DNA of 64,000 nucleotides from Amblyomma americanum (Eukaryota; Arthropoda; Arachnida; Ixodida; Ixodidae), in NCBI RefSeq assembly GCF_052857255.1, contig NC_135498.1, positions 165,783,255 through 165,847,254 of the forward strand. Reading direction: 5' to 3'. Numbering within the stretch: the first letter of the stretch is position 1; every line of letters begins with the position of its first letter. A program made the translations under genes and the position numbers. The notes beneath the pieces were generated by a model. The model was not told where the DNA came from. It was given only the letters and a program-made list of their open reading frames with translations, and did no database searches. This document shows, one piece after another, positions 1 through 11,690 of the stretch.

Positions 1-192
1 TCCCGTAGATCCGCGATCTCTGCCTGCATCCGCCGCATGGTGCTCGACGATCTTGCCCTGGATGTCGCTCGTCTCTATGAGCGTGAGCGGCCTGCCCTGC
101 GTTGCGTATCGTCACCGCCGAATGCCGGCGGTCGCTCGTTCTTGGTGACTGTAGCCTCCATGGGGAAGCCCCAAAGCGCCGCGAAGCATTAG
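1..192 (+). other. ORF open from the window edge, unrecognised
   Basis: Frame 1 is open from the first base to a TAG at 190-192 (63 codons). It is rich in Arg, Ala and Leu and contains the run RRMVLDDLALDVARLYERER. The antisense frames are also open here, so the open frame may only reflect high GC content. It could be the end of an exon or of a retrotransposon ORF that starts outside the window. I recognise no family. Confidence 0.15.
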
Positions 193-3100
193 GCCTAGCG
201 TTCAAAGAGCGTAGAGCTAAAACACATGTCCGCTCGCTTCGACCACCCGCCGATGAAAAGCATAGAAAGGGAGAACGTTGTTTGGGCCGTGCTCGCGGCC
301 CTATGTCATTATCGCTATTTCGCCACTGTTTGCCGCGCGGGTCGCCGCTACAGGCGCCCTTGTATAATTTTTGGAGGGACGGGAAGTGGTCGATGAGTCA
401 GCATGAGGCGCGTGAGACGGTGGGAAGAAATACAGTGTTCCTTCGTGGTAGTGGCCTATATAGGAATGTTCGCCCGTGGTAGGCGTCACCGTGTGGCCAG
501 TTTTCAACGGCACATCAGAAGGCCAGGGCTATTGACGCGGCCAGTAAACGGAAGAGCTTCCATGGACCTGTCAAGGTCCCTTGAATGAAACCCCTGGTAG
601 CATTGGGGCGCAACAAAGAACCCCCTCTCTTCGCTTCTAAAAGGAGGCTGCGGGACAGTACATTTTCGACTTACTAATGATCTAAGACTGGGAACCACAC
701 ATGGGGTCATAAGTGAGGTTGGTCTAGGTAGGCGCCGGATTGACCCATGCAGAAAGAGACTCCGCGGTCCGTCTTGCTTGTTTATTTGTTTGTTTTTACC
801 CGGAGAGAGGATTTGGCGTGCACTCTCAAGGTTGTAGGGCGAGACGCGCGATTCGACGAGGCAATCGCTTTTGTGGAGATTACTGTATGCGTCGCATTTT
901 GTACATAATTTGATTACTTTTCATTCTGTCTTTTGCGATAGTGTTCTTAACATGGTGAAAGTTGAAGGGGGCAGCAAGCAGAGAGCCACGAATCGCTGCT
1001 GCTGTTGGATGCTTCCCAAGTGCGAGAGGGACTTCTGAGGGTATAAAACCGAGTCCGGGACCCCAATTCGTCATTCTGAGCTAAGTTTAGATGTTGTGGA
1101 TCTTTGGCTATGCCGAGGAAGAAAGAATTTTCTGTTAGCCAGTTCCATCTTTTGTAGCGATACCTACATTACGGTAGTATTTTGAGCCTTCAGCGTGGCG
1201 GCAGCACGTGACCATCCATGTGGTGCGAAGCAGCTGCTGCAGCCGGCGGTGCGGCGCGCCGGCGAAACCGAGCTGCAACAGCTTTGCGCATGCGCCTTGT
1301 CAAGTGGGACGAATTAGATGAAAAAGGAACCCCACGCTAAACGGAGCGGCGAAAGACTGACATTGAAATTCAACTGAGCATGTTGCACTCGGCCAGCTGT
1401 AGCTATTGCGTCACACGAGGTTTAACCAGAGCTAAACCACCGCCATTTTTTGCCACTCTGTTTAAATACTCTGCACTTTTTGTAAATCTCATGCATTAAA
1501 TCTAAATCATTTTCTCGTCAGCACCCGCCGTCACAACTCGTCATTACTCCGTCAGCGACGAGCATCTCAGGCGCGACTAGCCTTCCCTTCACGAAACCGT
1601 CTGGAACGGTGCACCCCTGGTGCATGGAAAAGGACCATCGTAACTTTACTACACACTTCTGTTCAACTGCCTGCAAATACTCCATTCTTCTTTTAGGAAT
1701 CACTATGAGGGTACCCACGCAGGCTACACTCTACCGACGAAGAATCGACATTCTTGAGCAAGGAGAATTCCTTGAACAAGGTAGCTGCCTCATCCATCAT
1801 TTTCAGTGCCCCGGCAGCCGTCAGTAGGCGAAGGCACACCCATAGTAACAGGCATCCGCATAGCTTCTAACCACCACGACCGCAAGTCATCACTGTGTGT
1901 AAAGTTACAAGGATTGAAGACAAGGACGTAAACTAGTACGAGGCTTCTATATGGGGGATAGGCAGAACTTCCTCGGTGCGGGGTGCCGTACAAGCTCCTT
2001 GCGTATATCTTGCTCATGGCTTCTGTTTCTGAGAAAGGAGGCGGGCTCACCTATGTCGCCGTACAGTGGGTTGTTGATTGTTCGGGCTAAGGCTGCGGAG
2101 CGGTGAAGGAAGGAGGTTGGAAAGACAGTGTGGTGTAAGTGTAATTCGTTCAGCAGAAAATTTTAAAGAAATTTTTATAAGGTAGCCCACTCCTCACCGC
2201 ACTTGAACAAATCTCCTTTTCCTTTGATTTCCCATCAAGCGACTGCTACAGTGCCACAGAAGATTAACAGGGGCCCCCTATTCTACAACCCTGTTCATTA
2301 TCTGATTGCTGTGATGTTCGAAACTAAAAGCCCAGACTAAGAGCTGCTCCCAGCCCAGAAGACGCTGCTCAAGAAGAGGTGAATAGAGGGCAGCGCACCC
2401 TATCAGAAGCTCTCTCCGCCCCTCGTTGAGCAGGTGTCATAGGAAGCGATCGCCATTTCGTTGCGCATCATGGTTACCTGCATATGTGCGCCGAGCGTTA
2501 GACACCACAGTAATGAATTCTATATTATACCACTGAACTCTTTCGACAGCTTTCTCACAACCGCCTTGGAGTTAACTCGTGGGATTCCTTCGTTTACACA
2601 GAAGGGGGAAAATGACTGTGTTGTTTCCGAAATTGGTCCATTTTAGCAGAACAGATGCCAAAAAGGTGACGTGAGCTGACCCTGCCAAGGCGCTTTGCGT
2701 GCTGTCTGACATAAGGGTATACTACTAAAAAAAAGGTTCATTCAGCTCCAAGTCACAGTCGCACCTACAGATTTCACTTCCAGTAATAAAATGCGATACA
2801 GAGTGGCAATTATCAACCTCTCCATGTCTTCTGGATTTACTTTCGGGAACAGTTAGGAGCAACGCTGGCTTCGGCTAGCCAGAGTAGATGTGCCCAAGAA
2901 AATCTGCAGAGAGGCGTTTAGGGCATTACATGCCAGCGGTAATCAAGGGCCATTGAGAATCAGCACGCGTGTTCTGGCTTGAGAACGGCGCTTGCAGTGG
3001 CCACGTGCGACTTCCACTGCTTCATTTTACCACGTTGTTCCTGATTGCAAACTTCTTCCATATGCCTCCGCAGGTTATGCGCGAATAAAGCAAAAATGAG

Positions 3101-5064
3101 CTGCATAAAATAATTTCCATTCCTTCGCAAGAAAGATGACACTGTCTAGCTGAAGCGATATTTTCAGCCGTAATGTTATCAATGGAAATCATTTAATAAA
3201 AAAAAATCACACAAGAAAAGTTCGTCATTTCCAGAGGCTGACCACAATTACTTTAATTATACATACAATATCTCAGTTTACATATGATTTCACATTAAGC
3301 AAACCACAGCGCATAACATTGTAAATACCGTTTAGCCATTCACTACCGAGAGGGTACAAATCTCACAAAGTGGTTAACGCAAAGACGCGTAAAACGCAAA
3401 GGATGGAAAACGTAGGAGCGTGAATTTCTCCTTTGTTGTTGTGGCTGCTGTTTTCGCTCTTTTCGTTATGAGGCTGAGCAAGAACGAACTAGGAAACTAT
3501 AAAGCCATACTAACACAAAATTGATGAATTCAGAAACATGGGTTGCCGAGTCAAGAAAACACGTGGTAAGAGCGCACACAATATCTTAAAGTGCACTGAC
3601 AGCCTGTGGATGTTACTGAAGACAATGGTAACTGTTATTTTAATAAAAACATAAGTGAAGATGCGAGTGCCTTGTGAGTATAGTCACGGGCCCTAAAAAA
3701 AGGAGTGTAAGGAAGCATAGTTGAAAATGGTATGCAGTAAAAGTTGGCAGAATAAAGACTATATAGTGGAACTTCTAACTTTTGTTGATACAGCAATTCA
3801 GCTAAAACTATTTTCTTGTATGTTAGAAAAAAGGCAGTTATTTAGATTAGGTGTCGTTAGTCTTTTTTTTATTACAGGACCTATTTTTTTATTACAGGAC
3901 CTATTTTTGCTGACTGAATGCATATCGGATTAACTCAAATCAGTCTGAGGTAGATACTTTTCAATGTCGCGCTTGCAACATATATAGTGAGCATTTGTTC
4001 TCGCGTTTTATAAGAGATATCGGGTATCAACACGTTTGAAGGAATGTGACATTATGTGATTAAAGACAAGAGATGCGGTGCTTAGGCAGTGAAGAAGTAA
4101 CTTCTCCCTGCCGGTGAATCGTGTGATCCGGATAAGGACCATTTCTGCTTTGGGTAGCAGCTGTCGTCTCGCTCAAGGAGGTGTTGCAGAAATTCAGGGG
4201 GCACTTTGTTGACCTAATGTGCGGTGAGGCGAAAGCCCTTAGCGGGGTGTTGCTCCTTGTGTCACTGATTTGTGGTGAAGATGTTGATTGAAGACTACAA
4301 AGAGGGTTTACGTGGCATCCTTCCAGATCAGCGTTCAGGAGGCGTCTGGCAAGATTACCTGGGCAACCTTCCCCTCAAACAATTCTGGCGCCAGTCAATG
4401 ACGTCACACGATGATCAGGGACACGGCTTTATCATTTTCTTTGGGATGCCAGAACTTATCTCGATTGATCACGGCTGCGCGCATCTGCTTCCATACTCTT
4501 GTAGCCGCTATGGTGCCTTATTTCGATGACGTCATCAGTTTGATTGACAGCTATAATAAGACAATTTTCTGCGGACATCCCCGCTGGTGATTCAAGAGCC
4601 TAAAAAGGCAATAAATGTACCAGGTCGGTGACACTCCGGACGTTGAGCGCGTCTACTTGAGGCTTTTAGCATAAAGGCCACCTACTAGCGTACACGTATA
4701 GTGGTTTACAGGTGCAGAAGGCGTCCCGCAATCACGTATATATCTACACTGTTTCAACACCAGTAATTAAAAGAAATGGTCAAAGGCCTTTACCTCTCGC
4801 TCGTTCGTCGGAACGAAACATCTTTCCTCCTGGCGCACTTTGAAGTCTACGGATGCTCTCACATGTCGCCAAGGCTTCCGACAACAGTAGACAGCTGGCA
4901 GGGATCAGCTTTCTCGAGAACACAAGCAATGTCGCCGAGATAGTATTGAACGAAGGAAGCAAAGAATAACAAGCATTCTAATAATGAACATTAATGATTT
5001 TTCCTGATTATGCAGAAGAGGTTGTTTCCTCTATGTCATACAGAGTGTGTATGGGTGGAGGAAG
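193..5064. other. No identified gene (4.9 kb)
   Basis: I see only short random-looking ORFs, the longest about 126 codons, with no family signature on either strand. The stretch is AT-rich after about 2.1 kb. A TATAAAA at 1042-1048 sits in a GC-richer setting and could be a core promoter, but no convincing coding exon follows it. Confidence 0.5.
3871..3908. repeat. Two-copy 20-bp tandem duplication
   Basis: The unit attacaggacctattttttt occurs at 3871-3890 and again, slightly shortened, at 3891-3908. It lies directly after a T-run and looks like a simple replication-slippage event. Confidence 0.7.
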
Positions 5065-5074
5065 CAAACTTAGT

Positions 5075-5470
5075 CTATTTAACTTCATTAGTGCGCTACT
5101 CTTGGGTACGAGCAACACAAGACGCAAGAAACCGCACACAGACAACGCGCAAACTAACTGATTTTACTGCGCGGTAAACACATTTTTCGTGAACTGTTCA
5201 GAGGAAAACAAAAACATATAATGTACAAACAAACATGTAGGCATCAAATTGCTGAGATATCTTTTTTTGTTTTGAAGATCTGCACGCGTGGCGGTTCAGG
5301 TTCATGTCCTTAAGAAGCCGACTTCTTAATTAGTCAACGTGACTGACGGGCCGCTTACGCACGTGTCTTTATTCTCTGACATCATGCAAGAAGGCTTCAA
5401 ACAACTCGCATTTCATCCTATCCTGCGGCCGAAGGGTGATAGTAGTGCTAAGAAAAAATTGTTTGCACTT
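5075..5470 (-). repeat. PLE pLTR, inverted copy at the 5' end
   Basis: The reverse complement of this segment matches the element's own 3' end at 6770-7160. The match includes the stretch around aaatcagttag, the tgcggtttcttgcgtcttgtg block and the final gcgcactaat. It therefore forms a large inverted repeat around the RT/endonuclease body. Confidence 0.75.
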
Positions 5471-5599
5471 GTCGGATCTGGAGAAGTGAGCTGCAAGGTT
5501 GCCTGCCTTTATTCGTGAATGTAATGAAGATATGAATGATTTCCATTCATGAATCATGCCTTCATTCATTCAAGAATAAAGCGGCGTGAGTACTTCGCT

Positions 5600-6770
5600 T
5601 TTTGTGGGTCTCATCGCGAGATACCTTTCATCTTTGTTCACCGTGTTCACATGCGAAGTGCTTGTCCAAAAGAATGGAATATGTATCGGCAGTTGCATAG
5701 CGCCAGTTCTTTGCGACCTGTTCATGACCAGAGGAGACTAGCAGCTTGATGATACCTTAAAGCCCCTTGGGATGGTTAAAGATTTCTTATATGTAGATGA
5801 TTTTCGATTTGGCTTTGTGTTTTTACGCGGGTGTAATGTCCCAGAGTGACGCAAGCTATAAGAGACGCCGTAGTGAAGGGCTCAGGAAATTTCGACCACC
5901 TGGTGTTCTTTGCCGTGCACTGACATCGCACCGTATACGGGCTTCAAGAATTTCGCCTCCATCGAAATTAGACCGCCGCGGCCGGGATCGAAACCGTGTC
6001 TTTCGGGCCAGCAGCCGAGCGCCGTAACCACTCAGCCACCACGGCGGCTTCATCCCGGATTCGAGTTCACGCATGACGTTCCGAATAAAGAAAGACTGCA
6101 GTACCTGGACATTTCTATTTCACAGGGGCCACACTTATGTTGGACCTTCAAATGCAGCAGCGAGAAACGACTTTTACCATTCGACTCAGCGACTGGAAGC
6201 TTGTCAAGCGTGGCATCGCGATGTCTTGTTTCACTCAGGCAGCGAAAACGTCTTGTCCTCACCAATTCATTGGCAATATCAACCTGCAAGCTGAACAGCT
6301 GAAAGCAGCGGGCTGTCAAATGCAAGTGCTAGCTTCAGTTAAAGACAGTCGTTAAAGGAAAACAAATGACTAAGAAAGAAAGAGAAAAAGATAAGCGGCC
6401 AGTCGTTTTTCCTTACATGCACGTCATCTCCCAGTAGTTAAAGAAATTTGCTGAACACCATGATGTCGCAGTAATGTTTTCTGCGCCAGGAAAACTTAAG
6501 CGTTTCAGTGCAAAGGTAAACAACCCTAAACCAAGAAGCCGTGAGAGCACATGTGGTGTAAAGCATGCGACAAAGTCCGTGCCTTGCTCTTCCGGAGTGG
6601 TTTATAAAACGCTGTCATGTGGTAGGTGATACGTCGGCAAGATGGGACGATGCTTGAATGAACGGCTCCTGGAGCATCGCAGGTTATGCGGCTTGTTAAC
6701 AGCGCTAGGCCACTTTGCGACTCAGTGCATGCTCTAGATGCGGCAAGTGCAAACCAATTTTTCACAAAAC
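5600..6770 (+). pseudogene. Penelope-like RT / GIY-YIG endonuclease remnant
   Basis: The product would be a PLE reverse transcriptase joined to a GIY-YIG nuclease for target-primed retrotransposition. Visible blocks: VLVQKNGICIGSCIAPVL and, at about 5770-5815, MVKDFLYVDDF with the catalytic YVDD. After the SINE insertion come GFEFTHDVPNKERLQYLDIS and KLVKRGIAMSCFTQAAK, then a nuclease block with VVYKTLSCG followed by GRCLNERLLEH. The N-terminal half of the RT is absent. A frameshift falls near 6195, a TAA ends the RT C-terminal block at 6352, a TGA interrupts the nuclease at the YIG position, and the YIG motif is degraded. The same breaks are mostly shared with the copy at 58366-60166, so the element was already dead before the duplication. 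Confidence 0.75.
5836..6055 (-). mobile_element. tRNA-derived SINE inside the PLE
   Basis: Read on the minus strand it starts with the tRNA-like head: gccgtggtggctgagtggtt as A box and a B box in gggatcg-rich form. The core with the gtgcactgacat block follows, then the short 3' tail type ending near tctgggacattac. It splits the PLE RT between the YVDD block and the GFEFTHDVP block. The orthologous insertion is at 58843-59044. Confidence 0.8.
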
Positions 6771-7160
6771 TGCTCATTCCTCGGCTGCAGGATGAGATGA
6801 AAACGGAGCTGTCTGAAGCATTTTGCATTATGTCAGAGAATGAAAACACATGCGTAAGCGACCCGTCAGTCAAGTTGACGAAGCGAAAAGTCCACTTCTT
6901 TAGGATATTAACCTGAACCGTGGTGCATGCACATCCTCAAAAAAAGCTAACTCAGCAACCTGACGCCACGATGTTTATTTATTTCTTACATGTTTTTTAT
7001 TTTAACTGTTCATATGAAACGTGTTTCACGCGCAATAAAATCAGTTGACAGTTTGCGCCCTGTCTCTGTATGGGGTTTCTTGCGTCCTGTGTTGTTCGTA
7101 CCCATGTGCAGCGCACTTATAGAGTGAAGTATGAACCAACTAGGCCCCTTTGCAGCTTTA
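6770..7160 (+). repeat. PLE pLTR, forward copy at the 3' end
   Basis: It starts just after the nuclease remnant and contains aataaaatcagttgac and the gtttcttgcgtcctgtgttg block. It matches the reverse complement of 5075-5470 and is repeated at 59760-60166. Confidence 0.75.
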
Positions 7161-8458
7161 CAAACTTAGTGTAGCCTGTTGCTGCTTTTGAATGATGCAC
7201 AAGACATATGCAGAGATGGATCTACACGGAAATATTGCTCATGCCCTGTAAATATTCTCAAAATCAGTTTCATCTAATACTTATTGTGACTGCCTGCAAC
7301 TCCACGAAATGATGTGGCCACCACAAGCGCCGCCAACTGTCACCTGCCAGGTGTATCTCGCGGTGGTAGTTTTGCGGTCTGTTTCAGAGCAGGGAACTTG
7401 AGTCCGATCTTACGCAGCTGAACGGCATTTAAGAAGCTTCTTTTTCGTGCCCAGGAATAGCACACCTTGGTTGTGCCCACAGTTTCTTCGTTATTCTGGA
7501 GCCTCGGATCACCCACGCTTCATGAGGTTGATGGTGTGATCATGCAGACGGTTGGTTCGTTGCCTTACGATGGTAACAGCGTTTAAAAAATAATTCTTCC
7601 CTTCCACTGTAGCCAGAATAGGTCATTATCATGGTGAACGAAATAGGCGTGTCCAGGAGCGCAATTGATGGCCTCTGAGTGTTCATCACAATTGAGACAT
7701 TCCAAAAGGTCAATTCGGCAAGCACCGAACTGATATTCATGATGAAAGCACTATCATAGACAAATAAAAAAATTTCGAAAAGAGTGGCGCAACTGGAGCA
7801 CTATGGACTCAACAACCTGGAAATAAAAGGTATATAAAGCAGAGAAAGAATTGCGGTCAACTAATTATCATATTGCCGTGTAGCGCTGTACTATAAGTAC
7901 GACGCCGTGTCAGCCGGATATTTGAAAACAGGGCGCATCGATAGCTTAAACTGTCAGAAATACGCATAGAAGCCCCACGGTAAGGTTCTGACATAAAGCA
8001 TGAGTAAGGACACAAGTTAAATGGAATACTGAGCCGGTTTCTCTCGTCGGGATAGAAACAGCCATCTGAGAAGCAAATACGCGAGTAATGATGTTGCACT
8101 GAACATAATAAAGTAAAAAACATCGAAGAATATTTTCTGTATTGTCCTCGAAGTTAATTATATGCAAGAAAATCTGCTAGGAGTATTCAAAATCTGCTCG
8201 CATGCTTCGCACTTAAAAGTGTCATTCATACGGCAGTACAGAATACTACAGCGCAGAATCATAGCTTAGACAAAAATGGCAGGACAACTTTCAGTTCGCA
8301 TTCCAAAAACATGGCTGTCCATGGTGCTCCGATCTTCGATTACGCAGCTTCCTGTCCAAAGATGGGTCCGGTTTATTTGCTTTCACCTTATTCTGCTGGT
8401 GACAGCTGTTCACGACGTTGTCCTGGCGTTCCCGACCTTGGTCGAAGTGTGAGCCCTG
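7161..8458. other. Duplicated non-coding stretch with a conserved TATA-like site
   Basis: I recognise no coding sequence. ggtatataaagcagag at 7829-7844 is identical in the second copy (60842-60857). It is a plausible core promoter, but direction and transcript are unknown. Antisense ORFs of 70-130 codons here show no family signature. Confidence 0.4.
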
Positions 8459-8972
8459 GTGAGTAGCCCGTCCGCTTCCACCATGGATTTTTATATTCGC
8501 ACTATTCTCTTCGCAGGTATCAAAAACATCGGGCAGATAGTCAAGAATCATGGGGGCCCACCGACGCCTGTTTATGCAGAGACTGGTCCGGGAGTGGTCG
8601 AGGGTCAAGGTGTACTCCAGCGGCACCAGCGATGACACCAGTCCAGACGGCAGCGACAGCAGCCAGGACAACATAAAGTGCCTCTACCTAGTGCAGCCTA
8701 AGTCGTATAGGGTGGAGGCACCACCTTCGCGTCCGCCATCTTGGAGCAAGCGCCGAGACAGCGGAGGTTGGAGCGTCGACCAGTGTTCTTGTTTAACATA
8801 TTTTTGTGATGGCAGGTTTGGATATGTAAAGTTTTTCCACGTCGAATATCAATTCAAAGCACTTTTTGCTGATAGATATAAAAGAAAAAAAACAGTAGCG
8901 TACGCTTGCACGCACAGCCGTCACGCAAAAGTACCATTATGCATCTATGTCAGCGCATTGTCTTTGGCATAA
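8459..8972 (+). pseudogene. Unrecognised repeat-borne family, copy 1 (frameshifted)
   Basis: Homologous to the ORF at 27157-28110. ATG at 8483 (ccaccatgg) begins MDFYIRTILFAGIKNIGQIV. A one-base shift near 8549 moves into the frame GAHRRLFMQRLVREW, which matches HRRLLLARLVREW of the longer copy, then an Asp/Ser-rich tail TSDDTSPDGSDSSQD. Past about 8670 the similarity ends and the frame runs on to 8972. A GT at 8459 and AG at 8515-8516 bound a 58-base segment holding the ATG, as in all copies. Function is unknown. Confidence 0.45.
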
Positions 8973-10990
8973 ATCAGTCGTTTTAACTAGTGACTGCTTT
9001 GTAAAGCAATGCGTTTCGGTACTGCTTGACATGACTGAGTTTATAAGGTGCATATCTTGTAGGTGGCTTGAACGGCTTTCTTGGTCACATCAACCATCAG
9101 CCGCGTATATCTATAAAGCTCACAGTGGCTCTTCGTAAACCGCAGAACACACACACCAGGAGGTTATTGGTCATGATGCGTAGACGAATACTTGACGCAT
9201 GTCGCACGGTAATGTACACGGCATTTTATTTCAAAGCAATTGGAAGCAACCTTTTCAAGCTGCATCTGGGTGCACGCCTAAGAGGAGGCAAATCCTGAAC
9301 CAAGTATTAATATTGGTGCTAACTACAGTTTTACAGCCGTACAGTTCGAATACTGCTGAGATGGGAAAGTTGAACTTCACTTGAATTTGGTTTAACCTTA
9401 GGAGGCCACTTGCGCGCTCTACAGTGGTACACTTCGCCTCGCGACGTGTCAATACACTGGAAAGAAAAAGCTCCTTTTCGGGATTATCTTCTGTCCTGCG
9501 CAGTCATCTTGCTTCCCGGCTACCGCTTTCGCTAGGCTAAGCCACTGCAGGTGCTAGTCCACGATGGAAGTTGCCTCGCGACTGCTCGAACTGCGAACCA
9601 CAGGCTGTGAACAACTTGGCTTTCGCAAGGACTTAACTTTCGCGTTTTTTTTTTCTGAATCACGAGGACTTGGCGATAATTGTTCCTCGCGAATAGTTTG
9701 AGAAAAAGTAGCTATAAAGAACTTGCGCTTCGCTTCATTTAGTACATTTTAAAACACCATGCAGTTGCTAAATTCCAGCACGACGAACTTGCAAGGTGGT
9801 TTTTTTTTTCTGCTGCGACTAAAAATATTTGTTCCCAGAGTGCGTTGTCCTTTCCTTCTTTGCCTATAAAGGGGATTACCGAGCGGGGAGATTTGTCTCT
9901 CGCTTTACGAAAATAAGAGTGGAGAATGCCCTTTATTCTGCATGAAACTGAAGCTGCAACGGTTGCCACACGCGATTAACAGCGTGTGCAAGGGGCATTT
10001 GTTGAGTAGGTACAATGATGCTTTCCATTGACAGTTTCTATGCTCAAGTTGCTTCCTGCGTTCATAACGCGGCTCTGAACACTGAGCACTAGTCAGTAAA
10101 GATTGTTGTGTTGCATTCCGCTAATGTCACTGAAGTGGAGTGCCACTTATTGAAACTGATGCTAAATTTTATCATATGTCAGGGATACAGCAGACGCAAT
10201 CATCTATATATTACATTGTAAACATTCACACACACCTAAATTCAAATTTTCCACATCGAAACCACAGCTGGCTACCGAGGCGCCAAATAACTCAGTGAAA
10301 CGCGCTTGATATTCGTGATTGTAACCATGCTCCGAGCTAGTTCAACGTTGAAGAAAAGATACCGAAATCTCTATTGCCCACGGTGCCAGATTAGGAAGGT
10401 GAACAAGCAGAAAAATAATGTCAAACCACACAAAGCTTTTGGAGTAAGAGAGTGGGTGAATTGCTATGGAATAACGTTATTCCTACCGGAAGCGAAAATC
10501 ACGTGTGACAGGTATAAAAACAGCACAGGTATCGTGGCCTCCTTCGCAAGTCTTCGCGTTGTCAATCTCCTTGCAGTTTTGGGCTTTACTTTTGCCTCCC
10601 GCACTTTTCTCCGTGGTTCATGCCGTGGAAAACGAAAATATCGGCCGCCTATCTTTGCCGAGCCGGCACACAATGACAAAATAGTCTGGCACGCTGGTTC
10701 TTAGGATATCGCAGTTTAGTTGCCCAACATCCGGCGCACAACACAAAATCTTCGCACATTCTGCAGCGGTGATACGAAAAGCTACTTGCCTCAAGATGGG
10801 CCAAGATGGGCCATAAGGCAAATCACTTGTGGTGTCTAATCCAGCCAAGTGCACCGATCTCGCCACCAGATGTGTTTTGTAGCGAGATGCGACCCCACGC
10901 AAAGTGGAAGACGCGTAACTTAAACCTGGGGGGGAGGGGGGTCTTTTACATTTGCCTGCGACAGTACGGAACGCTCTCCGGCATTTTTTT
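8973..10990. other. Duplicated stretch, no identified gene; conserved TATA box
   Basis: Only unrecognised ORFs are present, the longest 10306-10704 (132 codons), which is not preserved in the second copy. gacaggtataaaaacagcac at 10507-10526 is perfectly conserved at 63512-63531 and looks like a core promoter for rightward transcription. No coding sequence follows in either copy. A mixed G-run lies near 10926. Confidence 0.4.
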
Positions 10991-11075
10991 TAGCTGTCAT
11001 AAACCTTGTATTTTACCTTGCAATCTTTTTACAGTCCCGTTCCTTTCTGTTGACTGCATGTCGGGTGCTTAGGAT

Positions 11076-11669
11076 ATTAGAGGGCGATTTGCAGGGTCGG
11101 AGACATATTTGCCTTCCTTTGAACGCGATAGCGTTAAGAAGCTTGTGTCGCAGAAAAGCCTGTGTCGTCGGCGTCGGCCGTGAGCGAAAAATCCCTCCTC
11201 CTACTTCTCGCAATGTAGGCCGCTGCCTCAACAGATGGCGCGCGACGGCCGCGCCTCTCGCTGGTCTCGTTCGGGCGCAGTGGGGCCATGCGGGCACGCA
11301 GGAATCACGCGGTGAGCGGCGAACAAAGCAGCGCACATCCAAAGGACGTTCGCCGCGAAGCTTGCGGCTCGCTGTCCGTTCCTTCGGCGTGGAAGCTATG
11401 CTGGCGTTCTTGGCAACGGGTTTGTCGAGAACGATGTGCCGACGAACTACGACTGCATATTGAGTCCCACGCGTTTCGGCAAGGCGCCTGGCAGCGCTTC
11501 TACGTGGTTTGCCGTTCCTCGCGTTCGTTTCATCGTACGCAGCAGAGCGATTTGTCTAACGGGCAAGGCGTCGCGACGAACGGGCGATGGCGTTTCGTAG
11601 ACTCCCTGGCAGCGCTGCAACACGGTGTAGCATTCAACGCTTAAAGGCGTTGCTTGAGCGCCCTCTAAT
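11076..11669. mobile_element. Short TIR element (MITE-like, 594 bp)
   Basis: attagagggcg at 11076-11086 is the exact reverse complement of cgccctctaat at 11659-11669. The interior is GC-rich (ORFs up to 137 codons on both strands, no recognisable protein), unlike its AT-rich flanks, and contains gaacgcgatagcgtt near 11120. The target duplication is not obvious (at most TA or AT). The superfamily cannot be decided from the sequence. Confidence 0.5.
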
Positions 11670-11690
11670 TTTTTGGCATTCTTTTGAGAA

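Larger units (their letters stand above)
5075..7160 (+). mobile_element. Penelope-like retroelement with inverted terminal pLTRs
   Basis: The order is inverted pLTR, RT remnant with YVDD, SINE insertion, RT C-terminus, GIY-YIG endonuclease remnant, forward pLTR. The sequence caaacttagt at 5065-5074 recurs at 7161-7170 and is a candidate 10-bp target-site duplication. Penelope-like elements are known to carry a telomerase-related RT joined to a GIY-YIG nuclease and to have such pLTRs in direct or inverted arrangement. The coding part is 5'-truncated and dead. Confidence 0.75.
5352..10990. repeat. Dispersed duplication, copy 1 (partner 58366-64000)
   Basis: This 5.6-kb stretch is colinear with 58366-64000 in the same orientation. 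A stretch of about 190 bases compared by eye (10509-10700 against 63514-63700) has roughly 12 differences. Both copies carry the PLE remnant, the same SINE insertion, the broken 58-nt-segment family member and two TATA-like sites. The left breakpoint lies inside the 5' inverted pLTR of the PLE. The right limit of the second copy is beyond the window. Confidence 0.85.

Noticed and set aside
8291..8674. 127-codon minus-strand ORF across the unknown family copy
   Set aside because: Antisense shadow; its counterpart in the second copy is broken.
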